Shown here: positions 18,036-32,000 of the stretch, one piece after another
Position numbering within the stretch: position 1 is the first letter of the stretch
Layout: each line of letters starts with the position of its first letter
From: Hemicentrotus pulcherrimus
Taxonomy: Eukaryota; Echinodermata; Echinoidea; Camarodonta; Strongylocentrotidae
Direction of reading: 5' to 3'
NCBI GenBank assembly: GCA_003118195.1
Contig: BEXV01000300.1
Span: forward strand, 42,883 to 106,882
DNA length: 64,000 nt
The notes under the pieces: model-generated
Databases searched by the model: none
What the model saw: the letters and a program-made list of their open reading frames with translations, nothing else
What the model was told of the DNA's origin: nothing
Program-made: the position numbers and the translations under genes

Positions 18036-21000
18036 TTCTTTACGGTGAAGACACACAGCAAAAGACAAAACACACACAAGCACTTCTGATTATTTTTCCA
18101 TTCTTTCAGTTTGACTATTCATGATTTGGCAAAGCAGTTTTTGAGTTGGAAAAAAAAAGAGGGAAAATACACAAAAACAAACAGCAGGCAACGTAAGATT
18201 TAGATCTGGCGCAATTTGAGAAATGTTTCCCCGAAAGATTTCTGCCATTGTTTAACAAAGTCAGCAGGCATGCAATTTTTTGTTTGTTTCTCCTCGTGTA
18301 ATTCCGCATGTGAAATTGTTTTGAACAAATTTCACAAATATTTACATTTCATGGAAAAAAAAGCGCAGAGATGCAATTAGAAAGCAAGCGATTGTGTGTT
18401 TACACATCTTGAAAAGAGCTGTGATTTGCAATGTTTTATCATTAGACAATAGTGATAACAGAAAGTGATACAATTTTGGAGTCACATACTCCAATAGTGC
18501 TTCTTAATTTTCAGACGAGTACCTCAAATACTTCAAACTGGGTAAATAGAAGAGGATCTCTCTTCCTCCTTGTCTACACATTGAGAATAATTCGGAATAA
18601 TCTATTTTTTTATACAAAAATGTCACGCTACTTACAATTAAAAATGGATGCTCCCGACCACAAGTTCCTACACATATTAAATATTGGAATTCCAGATAAT
18701 AAACTGAGTTGAATTTAATTACTAAATTTCATCTATTGTTCTTTTCAAATTGGCAACATGGTTTAAATTCATGATAACCATTTCTATCTAAATACCTTGT
18801 GCCCTTTGTACCTTTAAAATTTCAAGACCAATTCTCGCATTTCAATATGAGAGAGAGGCATTCTAGTATCTTATTATCACACTAACATACAACTAGGATT
18901 ACATAATCTTAAAAATCATATTAAGTACAGGCATATCAATATACAATTATTAACACCATAATTCTTATTATTAAAAACCTCAAAAAGAAAGAAAAAAAGT
19001 CATATCTCACATAAAAATATATCCTCCAAAATTTAAATCCAATTCATGACTTTTGAATTTGATGATACAAAAATTAATCTCGCTATACAGATCAGGGTAT
19101 AAAATAAGAATATTGAATTACATCAGATTGATTAAGTACATGATTCAAATGATTCTTAGAGTTCGAAAAATAAAGTATTTCAAAAGTATTTCAAAAAAGT
19201 GACCTCAGTGTAAACTACTGGTGATACTACATGTAGACATTCACATTCCTAGCATACTATGGATAGTGTTCTATACAATCCACCAAGCTACTACTATAGT
19301 GCTGTATTTTTCGTGAAACACTCACTGAATTAAAAAAAATGTAAAGAGGACTCTTCATTACTTACTAACAGCCTAATTTTCACCATTGCTGTAATACTCG
19401 GGATACTTGATCAATTCTGAAAAAGTTCTTAACTGACTTGTGTATGTATGATCAAAACAGTTGTTACAAAGTTAAAAAATGCCTCATTGCTAACTTATCT
19501 TATTGTGGTGATTTTACTCCTATGGGAATTTCCATACACAAATTTATCAGCATTTTACCCCAAAAAATTCATCACCTCAAACCAGGAGTGCCACTAAATT
19601 TCATGTCCATTTATCACAAGTTACAATCGAGAATAAGGCCAATTCTGTGTATAGTTTATGAATGTTTGTATCAATATTCATTGCGTTGTAACCTGTAATT
19701 TACCATCACATCTCATAATTGTTTAGTTTCCATGACAACCATTCCATAGTACTGTTCCTCCTCCTAGGTGTTCCTCCGTTTCCTCAGCAAATTTCAGATG
19801 TCAATCAATGATTTCAACAAATTTGGCACAAAGTTGATCAATAACCCATTACCATTACAGTTCTTTACAAAAAATAAAATCACATGTATGATCGATTTCA
19901 TCTAGTTTATCTTCAAGTCACATTGATGTTATAAAGGTTTAATGTGGACATTTCATTTCATTAGTCATTTATTGAATCATGCTTTCAAATTATAGACGCA
20001 CAATTTAACTACACTGTACCATATGCCTTAGGATCCTATCCACTATTGGGTTCAAAATGAATCTGTTTTCATTGCAAAAAGGTTCTTTTATGGTTTTTAG
20101 CAGAAGCAGCATTAGCAGCAGCAGAAACTACAGGGTGTTCACAAAAAAGTGCCATACTTGTGCCAACACCACATGGACATCACAACAGACACAAGATAGA
20201 GAGAGGGTCAACCAAAGCTTAGCTAGACGATAAAAAGATCTTGTTGATCGCGGCGCAAATGGTTCTCCTCCCATTAAAAACATTCTAATAGATGATAAAA
20301 TCACACAAGGATATTGGATAAAGGCTTAAAAGCCACTCCATTAGCATTCCCGCAAGATTTTTTAATAGTATTTCCATTTCCAACAAGAATTTAGAAGAAG
20401 CCCTAATTACCGCATGCTTGCGCCGGTTTTTTTTTTTGCATCCTAAATTTTCTTTTTGAAGTCTGGTCTTGGACCCATGCGCTAGCGTACAATACTGAGG
20501 TTCACTTCCTCTTCCTCCTCCTCCTCCTCTCTCATATAAAATGATGTACTACAAGAAAGTTAGTCTTGAAAATGGAAAATGTCCAGTTCTCTCCCCCACT
20601 GTCTCTCATGCCAACTATCATCCTACTTGGCTTCCAGCCAGCTTAGGACACAATAGGGGAGAGGATCAATCAGACTCTTTGATACTCCTACTTTCCTAAA
20701 ACATCGCTAAAATTTGGTTCTTTAGTGGAATAGTATTTTCCTGTATTCACATTTGATTTGAGTCTCTCTGAGACTTGAACATAATAATGAATCAAAAACT
20801 TTTCAGATTTCATATACAATGTAAACATCACACATATTAAAATGACTTCATATCTAGTATTCATAAAACTTCTTTAAAAGATACAACTTACGATAAGAAT
20901 AACTACCATCATGATACATGTAACAATGTTTCTTATTATTATACAATAGATTAACCATTCAATAGACTACATCACAGGATAATAAGAGTCTGTGTTCTCT

Positions 21001-24000
21001 CTACAGAATGGAAAGAAAAAAATAAAGACTAGTGCTTTTCACAAGGTTTGACCCTCCTCGACCTTTGACCTTGTGCCAGGGGTCACTTCCTGTAAACAAG
21101 GTGATAAATGGGGTCCAGTGTGCACCATCTCCACTAATATACATATAAGACAGCCATCTTGGGGAGAAGACAATAACGTTATAATCTCGGTCCATTTAAT
21201 TCCATTGCATTGCATTGCATTCCCCAAAGCAACGTACAAAAACACTGCATTATGGGTAATTCATTTTTCTCTCTTTCAAATTACATGTCATGATTGGGAG
21301 AAGTCCTTCAAATGCTCAACATCTTAAAAAAGACAGGATTATACAACAAAACATCTAAACTTCCATGTATCAAATACATACATCTTCAATGTCTCCTTAT
21401 CTCACTCCCTCTTCTTTCCCTTACAATTCTTTGTAAATAGTGCAAATATGGATCATGGTTTATCATCTTCCCCGCTACCCCAAGATGCTATATTAATGTG
21501 ACACCCTACAGACTGTTCACCTACAATACCTATTAAATGTACACTCACACATGTCAGAATTCAACAAAAAAAATAAAATGTATGAGCTATATTTAAATTT
21601 CATATAGGAAAAAAAAAAATCTCATTCTTTTCTATACACACAAGGGGAAAATGTCAAAATGAAAACTTACACACAAAAAAATCAAACATACTTTTATATC
21701 TCCAATGAGAACTGGAAATGAAGTGATTACCAAAAAGAAAAGGAAACTAAAAAGAGCATACTCAATCTCACAAAATGTACAATATGTTTGGAGAAACAAA
21801 AAAATCAGAGAAAACACAACTTCAACGACAAAAAAATCATCTTAAAAATCACTCAAATTTGGTTGTATCACTAAAAGAATATAAAAAAAGTCAACCATGT
21901 TTTCTTATAAACAGTACTTAAAATATAGAATCACAAATCTATCATTTGGACAAAACATCCATTAAACAACTAACATTTCAGACACTGATAATTTCAGTTT
22001 GAACATTTTTTGACATTTTTTATGGGTTTTTCCTATTTTTTTTTGTCAAACTTTTTTTTCTTTTCATCATCACTTTGAAATTCTGAGTACTTTGGTATGA
22101 GTTGTTTCTGATATACATACATTGTACAAGCATTGCGTACTAGACTCCCAAAGCTACATAATATGCTAATATAACCTCTCTATTGCCATACAGACCTCTC
22201 ATATCCTAACCTACATTTCCAAGCATCAACCATCGTGCCCAATTTAACAAAAGGCACATGAATACATTCCGCTCTGCACAGAGACTAGAGCAATATTGTT
22301 TCCGCAAAAAAACCTTAGCGTAGAACAGTGCACAAAAATGACATACATATCAATTATGTATGAACATCTTTTTTTTACTCATTATAAAAAGCAATGAAAG
22401 GATCTACAATGGATCAGACCGAGATTTAAAAAATTATGCGTCACTTATTAGTGAGGACCTTTCTGGGACTCATCGTTGAAGACCCCCAAAAAAAATCAAC
22501 CAAAAGATAATATCATTCAGGGACTTCATATATATAATGTATACTATCCATCCCTTCAATTAAAGACATGATAAATTAAATATAAGATGCACTTAGGCCC
22601 TACATCAGTCAATTACCTTCATGATTGCATTCAAACATGAGACACTCCAAATTAAAGATTGTTTTAATCCTTATATGAGGAAATTACATGACTGGCAATC
22701 TTCTTCCATTTCAAATCAGTTAGTAAAGAAATTTTGAGGGGGCGAATCTAATTTCCATCTATAAACAAATGAAAAACCCAAACTAGAAAATGCAACATTG
22801 TTATTCAAAGTTTATTCTCATCCTGGAAAAAAAATTGGGGGATAAACAAAGACTTCCTGGAATATTAGAGGGAACTGTGAAGAGAAAATTCAAATGGGAA
22901 AAAAATCAGAGTAAACAGATGTGGTCTACTTTTGGGGAAAAGGGGATATGCCTCCGTCGGGATCAAAATGGAACTAAAAGCAAAAAAAGGAAAATGGTTA
23001 TGAAAAGCTTATTTTGTTTGAAAAGCTTCTTTCGTTTGACATCCTCTTTCATTTTTTTTTCTTCAAAGCAAAGCAAAAGTCATTCAACAAGCTTAGAACT
23101 ACTGTGTATAAATTCAAGCATATAAGCTGCTAGCTTTGAGCAAAGCTTTTTTTTCTCAAAACAACTTGATTAGATGTAAGGCCTTTTTTGCTGATGATTT
23201 ATCATGCACATTCACAGCAATTTAGCTAACAACAAGCTTCAATAATTCTAATCTTAATTAATATTCTAGGTACTGTACCTTTACAGTAAGTGATTTTCTA
23301 AGCAATATGCTATAAATACATAGCAAAAGGAAAATCAAAGTCTTAACAATTGGGAGACACTATGTACTTTTCCTTCTTCATTGGTTTCATCTAGGATACC
23401 ATAAGGCAAAGAATTTGCTCTAGTGCAGCAAGTGCGTTATTTCAGGTCATTCAGCAATGAAAAAGAAAATATTGTACATTTTTTGACAATTTTCACTGGT
23501 TTATTTTGGCAAGATCCTTGAAGTTTTAGTGTATGTTAAGTACAAATTACAAAGTGAATAAAAAATAGCAATTTTTTCTGTGCATCATGTTATTAAGTAA
23601 AGTGCGAGCAAAAACATACATATTACTTTCATTACATAAGTATGCAGTGATTGATTAAACACAATTTTTTTTCTTTCAATGACAGAAAGTATCTTCAAGA
23701 ACTTCTTCATCTCTTTTTATTATATATTTACAACAAGTAATGAGTTGTATCTTTCTAGAACTGTTTATCTGTGATTATCTTCACAGAAAATTTTCAAAGG
23801 GCTAAAAAATCAGTGATACACAATTATGTACAATTTTCTGTTTATTTACAACATGATTTAAAATTGTACGAAAAGATTTCAGTGATTAGTCTGAATTGTA
23901 CGAAAAGATTTCAGTGATTAGTCTGTGATTGTATTGTCCTTTGAAGGAGTGCAGTGATATTACTCAATATCAAATTATGAGATGTGATTTACAAGGATTA

Positions 24001-25476
24001 TACTCACTTGGCAACTATAGAACATGGCAAATTAAAAAATTGGCAGAACTTTGTCAAACATCTCCATTTAAGAAATCTGTATTTTCTTATTTTGTAGAGG
24101 GGGACTTAATAATTATGCAAGTCAGACAATGCAGTGTTTACTTTTGCATAACAAGTGCTTACCAATTTGAAAGTAAGCTTTTAGTTATTGAACAGCCCAC
24201 ACAAAACCGCATCTATCACATCCCTTATACCAGTACTCCTACATCTAACATTTCTAAGCGATATTTCTTCCCACGAAGCTTGGGTAAAGGAGCAAGCTTG
24301 ATCATTTGACATGCATATTTCATCAGCACCGATCGATTGCCATCCCTCCATGATAGAGACAAGGAGGGTTTAGGGTTGGGCATTCATTGCATGGTCTAAG
24401 AATATCTACATGAAAACAGACGGATGCATGTTTTTCATTTCAAAACCTTAGATTCAGCAACAATGGAAGCAAGTTCTCAACCAGCCATTTTGAGTATACC
24501 AACATCATCGCATGGATGCTACAATTGATTGCAAAAACGGATTGATATACTCTAGCACGAGTGCGGTTGCTTTTTGTTTTAAATTTTCGAAAACGTGGAT
24601 GAAGGCAAACATATAAATGAACAAGCAAGCTACAACTTCATATACAACCCCCAAGGTGCACACACATACAGCCTTTAATCCATTACATCGAGGTTACATG
24701 CCCCTTTAATACGACAAGCCTTCTACACACTGGGCAGCCATGATGATGATATACGAGCAAATTTGTGTGTAAATGAGATGTAACATAATGCCAGGCAAAA
24801 GAAAACATATAGCATGGAGAACAACAGGTGGGACTATAGAAAGAAAAGTGGGTGACAGGTAGTTTGGGGGTGTGTGTAGAGGATAGTTCTGTAACATAAA
24901 AAGAAGCAGAAGAGGGATGTTTACAAGTCTAAATTATTGATGTTTCTACATCGTTGAGGAATATGTGAAGTGCAGTTTTATATTTGAAATAAACATAGGG
25001 GGATTTCTTTATATGGAGTTCTATCTTGTTTTCTTCATCTGAACAAAAAAATTGAAATAAAGGAAAGGGAAAGCCTACTAAATATCTTGGTTGTTTTTCA
25101 CATGGCACCAAATCAATTTATGATTTTGATTAGAGGATATACTCTTGAATTCAACAATTCATCTGTAATTGATAATGAACTACATTGTAGTCTAGGAAGC
25201 CAGAGATGGGCATAAACAGGACTCAAGGGAAACAAAGAAAGATGATTTATAAAATTGAAATGGAGATGGGGATATAGTTTAAAAGAACAAGGAAATTGGT
25301 TTCCAGAATTCAGAATTGTCAGGTAGAAGGTAAGAGAAGAAGTAAATAAATGAAAAGAATTGTGATTGTCTATTCTTGATCATGCTCAACAGCTATATAC
25401 ACTCCTTCTCAGAGCCTACTTCATCTACCTTTCTTTTTGATCTACCTTTCTTTTTGATCTGTGTTTTGATTATTTT
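18036..25476 (-). other. intergenic DNA and probable long 3' UTR of the muscleblind gene
   Basis: 7.4 kb of AT-rich DNA with no recognisable coding exon on either strand. It follows the stop codon of the distal muscleblind terminal exon, so part of it is likely its 3' UTR. Minus-strand AATAAA candidates include those at 23841-23846 and 19968-19973. A minus-strand stretch near 20100-20130 reads GCTGCTGCTAATGCTGCTTC, rich in YGCY, which MBNL proteins bind. The transcript end is not visible. Confidence 0.35.
23862..23925. repeat. perfect 32-bp tandem duplication
   Basis: A 32-bp unit beginning AATTGTACGAAAAG and ending GATTAGTCTG occurs twice back to back with no mismatch (23862-23893 and 23894-23925), which implies a recent duplication or an assembly stutter. 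Confidence 0.9.
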
Positions 25477-26012
25477 TTAAGGCAAGACTTGTGCCGGGTA
25501 GCCATTGCTTATAGCGATGGGCATGACAGTGGATGCGGGGTGTTGGTGATGAAGGTGGTGGTGGTGTAGGTAAGGGTTGGATGCAGCATTGGCTGCGGCA
25601 GCTGCAGCAGCCGCCGCAGCCGAAGCCGCTGAGAAAGGGAGAGGTTGCGGCTGAAGTGGTGGTTGTGGCGGCAAGACATTGGCGGCAGCGGTAGCAGCAG
25701 CAGCAGGAGCACTAGCATTTGTTGTAGCAGCGGCGGTTGTGCTGTTGTTGGTGCCAGAGAGCGTGCTGGAGGCCATGTAGAGGGGGCCAGGAGGGACTGC
25801 CGTGCTACCAGCCATGTAGGCGTTTGCTGATGAGGAGGAGGAGGAGCAAGCAGAAGATGCAGAGGAAGAGGTTGCCATGGTAACGTGCGTAGTAGTAGTA
25901 GCAGTAGGAGGATGAGCAGGAGCGTGATAGTACTTGCAGGTGGCCCGGAGGCATTTCCCCCGTACCGCATCACGGCATAACGTGACCTTCCCGTCCACTA
26001 GCTCTACATAAT
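25477..26012 (-). CDS. MBNL alternative last exon B: CCCH finger 6b and Ala/His-rich C-terminus
   Basis: The acceptor CTCACAG is followed by AT, completing Asp, then [20 protein letters not shown] and [15 protein letters not shown]. Counting from that Asp, the ligands are Cys13, Cys21, Cys26 and His30 (CX7CX4CX3H), as in MBNL fingers 2 and 4. After it comes a Ser/Thr/Ala-rich tail with a run of ten alanines, a His cluster ([12 protein letters not shown]) and the end NGYPAQVLP, stop TAA (25477-25479); 178 aa in all. It is in phase with the exon at 32846-32936. It competes with exon A at 31302-31480, which encodes a paralogous finger. Confidence 0.85.
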
Positions 26013-29000
26013 CTGTGAGAAATGGAGGAACGAACAGCTAATTATCACCACAATCTAACAATGAAGCCAGATATGGACACGGGGGTATCCTCAAAGGAAT
26101 GGAAAAAAGGGAATCTCATCTAAATGGTACAGAATGGGTGCAAGACAATGATTTTGTTTTTCATCAGCTCTTATGATGGCATAGCTGTCAAGCAAAATGA
26201 AATGATATATTCACTACCAACACAAGGGATGATATTAAAGATTTCAGAGATGGGATATAGAGTGGAACCAGGAAGAAAACAAAGATTGACCAAACATTTT
26301 CTGGTTGTCCCAGGATGCAGAGAAGATGACCACCTGTTTTCAAATGGTTATGATAACAAGCCAGGAATCATTCTCATATTCTCATGCCATTTTCTCTTTT
26401 GGTTCTATGACCAAGAATTGAGCATTTGCAGATTATGAATGAAATAAATATAAATTCTAATACTATCGGGGAAAGGAAGAAGACATGCCAGGATTTATCT
26501 TGAAATTCTTCTAGGAATACTTGTGCTTCAGTGCTGTGAATTGAAGAATTGTGGATAAAAAGATCAAGGTATCAAATGATTATTCATACATATTCTAGTG
26601 GTTTTGTGTCTCGGTTGGATAAATAATGAACTGATCTTCTAAATAAAATGACACAAAGGCTCTCTTAAATTTTGATGCAGAAATTTGCCACAGTGCACAT
26701 GTCCAATTTCAAATGATGTATTTGAACAATCACATTTTGTTTCTTTTAATATCCAACCTTTTCTTTAAAAGTACCATAAAACAGGTGAATAAGAACAAAA
26801 TTTAGATAAATATCTTATGAAATTTTCCTCAAGAAATGAGACAGATTCTTCACTGTATGCATACAAAAATGATTGAAAAGGTAATGCATTTATGTAATGG
26901 TAGAACTTCAGTCAAAATAGTTACCAATGTTTGTCTAAAGTAATCTGTTTTACAGTCACTTTTTAGTCAAATCGATGCAGAGTATTTCTTGGACATATCC
27001 AAGTTAAGGAACCTTTGTGAATACATAGCTGTAATAAAACTTAAATATTATCAGTACTCCTTAGGATTACATGAAATTTGAAGACATTATGATTAGCTTA
27101 TTATGAATATAAAAATGATTAGGAATAGATTGCTTGTTTGGTTAGTGCAAAACTCAACAAAATACAGACAAACGTACAGACGGGAGTTAATATGACAGCA
27201 TTGAGTAAGTAAGTACACAACACAAACAATACAAGTTACAACATCTCCTCAACCTGCACATAGTCATGACTGTAAATCAAAAGAAATAATACAAATGAAT
27301 CAAAAAGAATGACACATGTTTCTTGATTTAAAAAAAAAACACAGTCAGAACAGCTGCAGTGAAGGAAGAGAAAGAAAAAAAACGAAAAGAATATATTTGG
27401 CAAATACAAATAGTGATGTCCCGGGGATCCAATATAGAGCTTAATCATTAAGTTACAAATCTCTTTCCCTCACAGCTACACAAATGCATGGTATTAATAC
27501 ACTGCCGCTTGAACTCCAGCTTGCATCTACTCATATGAGGGGATCCTAGCAGTAATTGAAGATACATGGGGATCGACAATCAAAATCATTCTACATTTCA
27601 AAAAAATACCTCATTGATATAACAATATACAGTCAAGCCTAGAAGGAGACAATGCAATTGTCCTTTCTAATTGTTATTTGAACAATTAAGGCTTATATTA
27701 TCAGATACTGATCACATGGTCTTGTTACAAACGAACCCCAGCGAATTCTGGTCATGGTTTCCTTAAAAACTTCCATATTTGGCACAGTTAAAATACAATG
27801 GAGGACTCATTAAAAAAAAAGGGCAAATATACTTGAGAACAAAAAAATGTCTCTTGTGTCCAACTTCTCACATTCTTACTTTCAAAATTCAATGACAAAC
27901 AACATATTAAATACTGGGCAAAACAACACTACATTTACAAAGGTTCTGTAAGCTGACCTACAAAGACAAACTTTTAGTAACAAAAACATTATACTTTTCA
28001 TATTTCAGATTAATATTTCCAATCTATTTCAGATCTAAGTTATATCTACTCAGCGATGGTGTGATCAACCAACTCTTTACTTATGTTCTTCCCACTCTAT
28101 GTCTCCTCTTGACCAGCTATCCAATCAAAAATCTTGTATGGTTAGCTCTGACTAACGTGGCAATGTTAAACATAAGCCATCTTCCCTGACTAACTGGGAG
28201 AAATCGTTCCATGGAAATCTTGTGAATATAATTCTGAAAGAGATTACCTTGTCCAATGCAAGCTTTGAGAAATTTTGAATTTTTCATAAAGTTGTTTAAT
28301 CATTATTCATTACAAAATATATCAAACCCATAGCATATGACAATTATATCCAGTCCATAGTAATCATGAAGTATATTTGTGTTTGTGGTTTTTCACACAC
28401 TGAAAAAAGGGTAATTTCTGGCAAGATTTTGTTCCTTTGTTATATGATGGATAAGTTTCCTGGTTAAAACAACTCAGCAAACACAAGTATGTCCATCAAC
28501 TTTATGATCTACAAATGTATTACCCAGAATCAATTTTTAACGGATAAAGGTTGGTTCTTTTTTCTTAGTAGCTGGGTACAGATGACATGAACATTTCAGG
28601 AATTTAAAATAAAGGCTTTTAAAACAGAAGGTAAATGAGCAGCATTTTCTTGACCAAGATACAGCATTTGTAGAGAGAGTCCATTTACAAAGAGGGTCAG
28701 AATCTGGTTGAATATCAACCATTTAAAACTAAATTGGCAACAAATCCGAGGGTGGCAAATTTTGGAAAAAAACTCTAAAATGCAAACATTTAAAAAAAAC
28801 TTTTAAAACAATACTCTTGTGCAGAATTGTCAATATAAGCATCTGCAATAGCTTGTAGTCATGCAAAGCTAGCTTATCATTATTATTTTTTTGCATCTAA
28901 CCTCAAATTCATTTAAACAGCAATGGAAATCAATGTCATTTTGATGCCAGACTTTTGCTTGTGGTTGCTTGCGCAATTGCTGTTTCCAATAATGCTAATT

Positions 29001-32000
29001 GCAGGCAAAAAGAAGTGGCTCAAATCAGAATGTAAACAGATTGAATTTAAACAATACGCTTTAATTTTGAACAGAAATTGGTCCATCAAGTTTGAAAGTG
29101 ACAGGAACAATACCTTTTGTAAAGTTCATAGATGTAAAAGAAATCCTCTGACTTTCTTGGATCTCTTTCACAAGATACTAGAATTCATATATCTACATCT
29201 AAAACAGCAAATATGATGCCACACTTTATTTCACTTTGCAGAAACTCTTCATTTGCTTTAAGTTTAAAGGAGAGAAGCTATAAATTGGGCTGCATGGCAT
29301 ATGCAAAGTTTTACAAAAAATTCTTTCAGCACTTTTTTTTCTAGAGCCACTACCAGCTGAGGCCAAATTTGATAGCGTTACAGTTTTTAAAATACTGACA
29401 TCAATATTCATTGAAATACTTGAAATACTTGAAATACTTTGCATAAATACCAACACAGAATTCTGAATGACATCTTCATGTAGTCTTGAACAAAGTATGA
29501 AATGTTTTATCACACACTTTAAAACCTTCTTCCTCGTAATACCAACATTCGGCTGCATCGTTATTCAGGTTATTTGTTGAACGTTACATGGGGTTTAAAG
29601 TCTCCCTCTTCAACAACCCAATCTACAATCTATAAGAAGAGAACGACTCACTGAAATAGAAGTAGATAATAAGAATAATACCTTGTTTTATTCATACATA
29701 TAATAATTTAGACCAACCGGGTCGTCACATTGTAATCGTAAGATAGGTATGAAAGATTCATCAGACAACAATGACCACATTTCAGGACTCCATTGTAAAC
29801 CAAACAGATAACCTCACACATCTCACGGCTATGAATTCGTTGTGTCAAAGAGGTGGTACCGTATATGACTTCCAGATGATGCAGATGGGGGCACTGTTGG
29901 ACTATTTTCCCCAAACGGCTTTCCATCTGCAAGCCTGATAAGTGACTTTGAGACTGTCTCTTGTCTTTCTCGTTGTCTCTGGAAGCGCTGACGTCATTTG
30001 GTTTGTTTTCATATTTTTCAAAGAAATGCCTGTTTCATCTCAGAGAGGGTACGGACCCTCTTAGTTACCTTGGTAAAGTTAAGTTTCAGATGATGGTGCC
30101 AGATATCATTGTTTTTGTGAAAGCACCACATGAAATGGAGAGAAACTTTGGTTGTAATAACTTCCAAACTCGATGACTGCATTTGTGCTCATTCATTCCT
30201 TTGGAATATATTCTTCACTGTATGATGGATGTCCTGTGGAATCACGGCTAAGGATAACAGGAACAGCACTGAGTGTCTATTCAACAGTTTCCATACGTTT
30301 CAACAGGTGGGTTTCACAGAGTCCTACTTTCATCATAATCTATGTCCAATGTATGGCTTCAAGTTCTTGTAACAGTTGCCTGAGAAACAACTGAAAATCT
30401 GTCCCTTGACATCAAAATAATAAAATAACCAATGGAACTAATACATCATCATCACTTGGATTTGATATGTAAGTGATGAAATGATAGAGATGGTGTTCTG
30501 CAGACATAGTGATCCACATTCTGCCCAGTTCCGCTTGTCTCCTCGATGCAGCTTTCAATAGTTTGGTGGAGTGGCACAATCAAAGTGACCACTCCTTATT
30601 TGGCACGGTAATAACGAGATGACAATCAGAACGGACGGCAAATTCAGTTTCTCACTTAGAATGGCTAAAATCTAAAAAAAATCTTTCTTCTCTGCCAGAT
30701 TTGACCTTTTTTGTTTCTGCTCACTCTTCCTTCCAGTGTCCATTCTAGGTTGGCACTTGATCCTCACAATTGCACTTATATATGTATTTTTTCATAATCT
30801 TGTTTTCCATTGGTAACATGAAAAAATCAGAAGCTGCTGTATAAAGTGCATCACTTTCAATTCAAACCCATTCTTCTCCATGGTAACAAACAAAAAAAAT
30901 ATAGAATAAGACAAAGATAAATACATCCAGAAACCTCAGCTTTCCAAATCATTGACAAGGCTAAAACTTTGTAACACTCGTCTCCAATTCAATATAACCC
31001 TTTCCTATATCTTTCATACATTATCTCTTTACATCATATGCCATCCTGGCATCTAAGTCTAATTCTAATTTGTTATACTTCTTCTCAAAGAAAAAAAAAT
31101 AACATTGACATTAACGTTTTTGGAATGAAATACTTTGCACTCATCGTAACAACATCATCCCATGACGGCATTCACTCCCATCAAATTCCTAACAAACTTT
31201 GGACTACAAGAAATCACTCCTTCATGTCATGACATTGACATCAAGGAACGACTAGGATCTACATCTTTTTGGCTGGTGACATCTTTGGAGCAATTCTGTT
31301 GTCAAATACTGGAGATTCCCTGTGGAGGGAGGCTTGACAGCTGCACTGCGGGTGATACCATGGCGGCCAGCGCAGATGATGCGGGCGGCGGATGGTAGAA
31401 TTTGCACCGTTGCCGCGTGCATCTGTTCTGAACTGCGTAGCGACATAAGGTGACTTTGCCGTCTATGATCTCAACATAATCTATTGGGACCAGATGGAAT
31501 TTTTTTAAACGCAAATAGGAAGGGTGGGAAGGGAGAGAAGTAACAAGTCATAGAGATTAATCAGAACAACAAAAATCAACTCAAAAGACAATGAAACAGA
31601 GATGTCAGTTTTACAAGAATGACAACTGTTTCAAACATAATCTGAAAACGGAAAGAAGAAAAGTGACAAGTCATATCATTTAAAAAAGATGGTACTCCTT
31701 ACATAACTCCAACTTCAAAGGACAAAAAAAAAACACCAGAAAAAGAAAAAAAAAACATGCTGAAAAGGGGAAAGATGAAATGGATTTCAGAGTATTCTAG
31801 TAAGTTATATTTATATACAGAGTTACATCTTTTTTTAAATAGTTGGCTACAAAAGAAAGGCATAATTATGGAAATTCCCCAAGGAAGATATAGATTGGTT
31901 TAAATAAAGGAATCAAACTGCATAGGAATTAATATCCATTTAACGTTAAAATTACGGTCAAGTCTGTTGAACAGGATATGACATTTAAGCTATGATGTCA

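Noticed and set aside
22790..23125. 111-codon Lys/Phe-rich frame
   Set aside because: Composition reflects A/T-rich DNA; no domain, no flanking exon signals.
23929..24309. 126-codon plus-strand frame
   Set aside because: No recognised motif or splice support; it lies in the AT-rich region antisense to the probable muscleblind 3' UTR.
25509..25973. 154-codon minus frame rich in Leu
   Set aside because: Shifted frame of the real finger 6b exon; the other frame holds the CCCH ligands and the DYVE junction.
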